Below are positions 63,407 through 64,000 of a DNA stretch of 64,000 nt, piece after piece (within the stretch, counting starts at the first letter, position 1; each line of letters opens with the position of its first letter). The notes beneath the pieces were generated by a model. That model saw only the letters and a program-made list of their open reading frames with translations. It had not been told where the DNA came from and ran no database searches. This DNA is from Gemmatimonadota bacterium (GTDB lineage: Bacteria; Gemmatimonadota; Gemmatimonadetes; Gemmatimonadales; Gemmatimonadaceae): NCBI GenBank assembly GCA_016714015.1, contig JADJNZ010000004.1, positions 620,001 through 684,000 of the forward strand. Reading direction: 5' to 3'. The position numbers and the translations under genes were made by a program.

Positions 63407-64000
63407 TCAGAGCGAAAGATCGAACGACAACCCCTCCACCACCGCCTCGGGCAACGGCGCCCTCAACTCCGCATCCGGTGTGATCAGGCTCTTCACCGCA
63501 TCCTCACCCATCACCACCCGGAACCACCGCTCCCGCTCGGTCATCACGTGGTACTGCCGCTCATCCGACGCGCCCGCGATGTAGGGCAGGTCCGTCACGA
63601 TCGTGCTCGTCCCCTCGGCCTTGCACCCCAGCCGGTCGATCCGTCCTGTCCGCTGCTCGATCGTGCTCGGATTCCAGTCCAGGTCATGGTGGATGACATG
63701 CCGGCAGTGCCGCTGCAGGTCCACCCCCTTCCCCCATCACCTGGCTGCACACGAGGATCTCGGGGAAGAACGGCGTATTGAACGCCCGCATGAGCCGCTC
63801 TCGCGTCTCGCGCTTCGTCTCCCCCATCGCGACCTGGATGTTCGCCAGGGTCACCACACGGGTGCCGTCGGCCTCCCCATCCTCGACCTGGATGCCTCCC
63901 ACCTTGATGTCTGCGATGGCCTCGAGGTAGGCTGCACGCTCGGCAGCACCGCACTCGTCCGCGATGAAGTGCAGGAACCGCCCGAGCTTCGCCAGCCAGG
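63407..64000 (-). pseudogene. SF2 helicase, C-terminal part (cut by window edge), one frameshift
   Basis: The visible part is the end of a large RapA/SNF2-like helicase: EAIADIKVGGIQVEDGEADG, RERLMRAFNTPFFPEILVCS then QVMGEGVDLQRHCRHVIHHD, and EQRTGRIDRLGCKAEG (motif VI, arginine finger). It ends FRVVMGEDAVKSLITPDAEL... at 63407. A C5 run at 63724-63728 (G5 on the coding strand) breaks the frame; G4 restores GEGVDLQRH. Such helicases are often found in defence islands; I cannot name the system without the rest of the gene. Confidence 0.78.

Overview
The window reads as chromosomal DNA of a high-GC, Gram-negative bacterium. It carries LPS export and Kdo synthesis genes, a complete 14-gene complex I operon, futalosine-type menaquinone genes, a type II fatty-acid cluster and a six-bladed-propeller lipoprotein. 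This mix best fits Gemmatimonadota. That is an inference from gene content and style; no rRNA or tRNA is present to confirm it.

Layout: 1-8579 (minus strand) is one tightly overlapping operon running kdsB, pyrG, kdsA, kdsC, kdsD, lptC, lptA/ostA, lptB, rpoN (cut by the window edge). It makes and activates Kdo, supplies CTP and exports LPS. 8829-11719 (plus strand) holds a TonB-C-like secreted protein and a chemotaxis receptor. 11613-18997 (minus) holds a propeller lipoprotein, a pabA/trpG amidotransferase, a XerD-type recombinase, a DedA protein, ispF, and mqnC, mqnA and mqnE. 19005-25252 (minus) holds fabF, acpP, fabG, fabD, fabH, plsX, rpmF and yceD. 25481-28069 holds ndk and sucCD. 28500-29139 is a HepT/MntA toxin-antitoxin pair. 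29277-33150 holds a UPF0182 membrane protein and a phosphomannomutase/phosphoglucomutase. 33271-47833 (minus) is nuoA-N, with nuoL frameshifted near its N-terminus. dcd (plus) is divergent from nuoA.

At about 48,600 the character of the DNA changes abruptly. dcd loses its last codons, a convergent PIN-toxin gene loses its 3' end at the same point, the sequence becomes visibly less GC-rich, and single-base frameshifts become frequent. Beyond the junction lie a PIN / XRE-ImmA toxin-antitoxin module, a class 1 DISARM anti-phage locus in canonical order (drmD, drmMI, drmA, drmB, drmC, all minus strand) and the C-terminal part of another SF2 helicase running off the right edge. Every DISARM gene except drmB is broken by one-base indels, while each frame is otherwise open. 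That suggests an unpolished or chimeric assembly segment, or very recent decay of a defence island.

The core region also contains several families of short dispersed repeats between genes. One has a G-quadruplex-like core, one is a palindromic CACAGAG element, one is a GTGAG/CTCAC palindrome, one is a GCGAGGAGCGAGG element, and one is a GATGAAGGCTGAAGGATGAA-type element that repeatedly runs into coding sequence. Members of two families lie inside nuoL, nuoM, nuoG, mqnE and fabD. The HepT/MntA pair is bracketed by repeats containing a 24-G run and a 17-C run.
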